Notes under the pieces: model-generated | The model's input: the letters and a program-made list of their open reading frames with translations, nothing else | What the model was told of the DNA's origin: nothing | The model's database searches: none | Source: Takakia lepidozioides | Lineage: Eukaryota; Streptophyta; Takakiopsida; Takakiales; Takakiaceae | Reading direction: 5' to 3' | DNA length: 60,000 nt | NCBI GenBank assembly: GCA_030704615.1 | Contig: CM060732.1 | Span: forward strand, 37,431,053-37,491,052 | In this document: piece by piece, positions 58,001 to 60,000 of the stretch | Layout of the letters: every line of letters starts with the position of its first letter | How positions within the stretch are numbered: the first letter of the stretch is position 1 | Translations under genes and position numbers: made by a program

Positions 58001-59293
58001 CAAACTTGAGATGAGCTAATCGACGAGGGAGACAAGAGATTTCACATGCGGACTTGTCCACAGCAACATTGACCCATCATGAAATCCTTTTCCACTTCTC
58101 TTCAGAAACTGACCTAAAGTTGGGGCAAACAAAAGCGATCCTCTACTAGCAAACTACTATGTATTTATGAATAGGAAGGCAGACATGACGAACCTCTTCC
58201 GTCAAAGATGGAAATCCAGGTACACTGCCAGCCGGGATTATATCTGAGAATCAGGGCTGTCTTTGGAAACATGACGTGCAAAGCCCTACCCCATATAGAT
58301 ACCACCAGGTGTGCAGTCCCTGAAGACAATCTCAGACATATCAACCAGCGGACAATTTCAGTTCTTGTAAGAATTTAAGCAAGAGAGTGCAGAGAGTTTA
58401 CTTTAGCATCACCAGTAGGAATAAGGGATGGGCCACTTGGTAGAACGTATATCGGGTCCAAGGGGCTGATATGGCGGTTGGTTACCATATTGACAGGTTT
58501 CTTCAGCTCATCTTTCTCTAGCCATATATATGGGAACGGTTTGTTCAGACACTGCCCCAGCCCAGACCAAAGGGATTGCAATCATCAGTTTGTTTCTTAT
58601 ATTGATATTTAGTAGTCAATGGTACTAGTACCTTGTGGAAGAACATAGGAAGGATCTCTGAAACTACAATTCTCTATCAGATGACAAAACTGCAGTTTCA
58701 AAGTCCAGGCAGTTCGCAACATCATTAGTTCTCCTTTCCTCCTGTGTTACTGCAATCAATACTCCGTTCCCCAAGCTAATAGAATTTGAGCAATCCATCA
58801 TGCCTGGTCAGACTTGCTCACAAGATCGTAAAAACGGTGTCTTGAGATCGAAACATATGCATAAACCATGTACAAGGAGGGATTGCATTTATTTTAATTG
58901 CTGATACAAACAGTGAGGGGAAATGAACATAGTCAGGAAGTTTGAATATGATGATTAATTTCACTTCACGTGGACGTCACCCTCCTACAGGAATCAGTGT
59001 GCCATGAGGCAAGATGCAGACTCAGAAAGTTCACCACTTTGGTAAGCAAGTGTGGACTGAATGAAGAGAATTACCGAGGGATCTTTTGGATCTTGTATCC
59101 CTGCAAATCCTTGTGCTCCTGGAATATCTTCTGTCATGAGGTTCCTCGAGACACAGGCAGGTGGGCAAGGATAATATTGTTCCAACGTGTCAAATGGCGC
59201 TTTGTCCAGCAACCCATCATAGGGTGGATGTGCCCGGACTGGCCGGGGCTCAGAGAGTGTTGGTTCTTCTGGGGGCATATCCATGGCTGCTGA
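55058..59293 (-). CDS. multi-exon candidate with EF-hand-like exon and DIPGA motifs (partial)
   Basis: Exon-like segments with proper borders, in transcript order: 59293-59075 (MDMPPEEPTLSEPRPVRAHP; VSRNLMTEDIPGAQ; ends at GTAATT); about 58560-58402 (NMVTNRHISPLDPIYVLPSG; ends GTAAAC); about 57885-57745 (SNRTVSMMLDVHDIPGAHAE; KPCRCMQPGDEIEGSKPKQW); about 57320-57230 (KSLHETLHKETVKHDWKNQ|GTAAGG, with an apparent frame problem); 56473-56397 (YKRLKFKELPPRRSKTDVGE, GTATGT); 55170-55058 (EQFGFYCTDTEFKKLITYAD then PDKLGNV; GTAAGC). The last resembles an EF-hand pair partner (DPDKLGNV in the loop). D-I-x-G-A motifs plus EF-hands recall ciliary proteins such as the EFHB group, but that is inference. 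Exons are probably missing; it may be intact or decaying. Confidence 0.45.
55665..55804 (-). mobile_element. ATTTC-tailed SINE-like element, 140 bp
   Basis: Minus orientation: 5' ACCCTTAGACAATCACTCG...GGCTCTGGTTTTG...TTGTCCCATAAGCTCTATG...CGCGGACGTTATAAAGC and four ATTTC units. Flanked by GAAG on both sides (55659-55664 as GAAGAA; 55805-55808). Confidence 0.8.
57398..58092 (-). repeat. original of the inverted duplicate at 42981-43517
   Basis: Contains the in-frame DIPGAHAE exon and a SINE-like insertion absent from the 43 kb copy. Confidence 0.85.
57538..57665 (-). mobile_element. ATTTC-tailed SINE-like element, 128 bp, GAAGAA target duplication
   Basis: Flanked by GAAGAA at 57532-57537 and 57666-57671; the empty site in the 43 kb copy reads (on the same strand) CCCAAGGAAGAGGAAGATAA. 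Same body as the 55.67 kb copy. Confidence 0.85.
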
Positions 59294-59299
59294 CTTTTG

Positions 59300-60000
59300 A
59301 AAGCAAATACCAAAAGTGTAAACTGCAGCGAGATAGAAAACTGTTTGACACTGCACTCGCTCAGAGCTCCTTCAATACAACAGAAGCCCGAAATGGAACT
59401 CGTTGTGCACTTTGGTCAACTCAATATATCATATATGTCCTGCAAATGGGGCTCCATGACTTGACATTGAGGAACTTAACCAGCCTAAAGCGGCTTGATG
59501 ATTGCAAGACAGCAACTGCCCCTGCTCAGGTGTGAGGATGTAGTCCCGTGCATTCACTCTTACTCAGAATGCGCCGGCACAAGAGGAGGAGACCGGATGA
59601 GGCCACCAAATTTAACCACTCTTGATCATTGTTAGTTGAGAATGATTATAGCATGAATATTGTCTGTGTAATTTTGTGGGAGGAATCAAATGAGAGGGAT
59701 CTGAAAATGGAAGCCAAATACATATATTGCTGATACACCTGCTGAATGTCAAAGTTGGCATAAGAGAGTGGAAGGACCGAGGGGACAAAAACGCACACAA
59801 GGTGTCTCAGAGGACAGAGTGTCTTTCAAGATGGCGCGGGGTGCGAGAACGCGGGATAGTTGATGAATCATCTGCCCCCTGAAAATAGACGGGAAGAAAG
59901 ACATGACCAAAAAGCTAACACGAAGCAGGGCACTCTACATGGCAGTACTACTGGAGAATCTCAAATCGAGAAATCATTTGTTGCAAATCCATCAATTACT
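59300..60000. other. no gene supported
   Basis: Upstream of the first recognised exon of the minus-strand candidate. A plus frame at 59161-59535 overlaps that exon and looks like its antisense shadow. Promoter or 5' exons of the minus gene may lie here. Confidence 0.3.

Noticed and set aside
1-60000. CRISPR arrays, operons, riboswitches
   Set aside because: Intron-bearing plant DNA; the tandem repeats seen are minisatellites without conserved repeat-spacer structure.

Overview
This is a repeat-rich stretch of a land-plant nuclear genome. Two host genes are read with confidence and are plant-type: a ribosomal protein eL43 gene split into five exons, and a large Ser/Pro-rich protein of a plant-specific family whose hallmark is 'NDYDWLLTPPATPLFPSL'. 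GT-AG introns, a plant-type CACTA transposase, non-LTR retrotransposon pieces and TTTAGGG telomere-type motifs fit a plant. A minus-strand candidate gene with an EF-hand-like exon and repeated DIPGA motifs would suit a plant with flagellated sperm (fern, lycophyte or bryophyte), but that placement is inference.

Layout. 0-1.1 kb: LINE ORF1 remnant (minus). 1.67-5.34 kb: PfkB-family sugar kinase (MAK32-type) gene; a LINE 3' fragment lies in its first intron. 6.1-6.35 kb: unassigned coding-like exons. 7.9-11.1 kb: decayed retroelement-like DNA, including a coiled-coil ORF bounded by inverted repeats tipped with telomere-like motifs. 11.5-19.9 kb: a large decayed CACTA element carrying a TNP2 transposase and, upstream of it, a degenerate SET-domain-like ORF. 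20.0-21.7 kb: LINE fragment split by a 1.29 kb non-autonomous CACTA element with a perfect 3-bp target duplication. 22.1-23.1 kb: broken polyubiquitin-type gene fused to an unknown C-terminal domain (minus). 24-26.3 kb: tRNA-like short repeats, minisatellite and palindromic repeats.

28.6-36.7 kb: the main host gene, six exons whose splice phases all close to give 1903 codons, ending in a CaaX-like tail. 36.8-40.2 and 47.1-50.4 kb: two copies of a ~3.3 kb direct duplication with exon-like minus-strand segments. 40.3-41.7 kb: eL43. 43.0-43.5 kb: inverted partial copy of part of the minus-strand gene at 55-59 kb. 52.0-54.2 kb: deleted LINE (minus). 55-59.3 kb: multi-exon minus-strand candidate gene containing two insertions of a ~130-bp ATTTC-tailed SINE-like element; a third, 5'-truncated copy is in the second copy of the 3.3 kb duplication. 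The duplications give natural empty sites that define the element's ends.

The host genes appear unrelated to each other and form no operon-like unit. Most of the window is explained by nested transposition, segmental duplication and decay.
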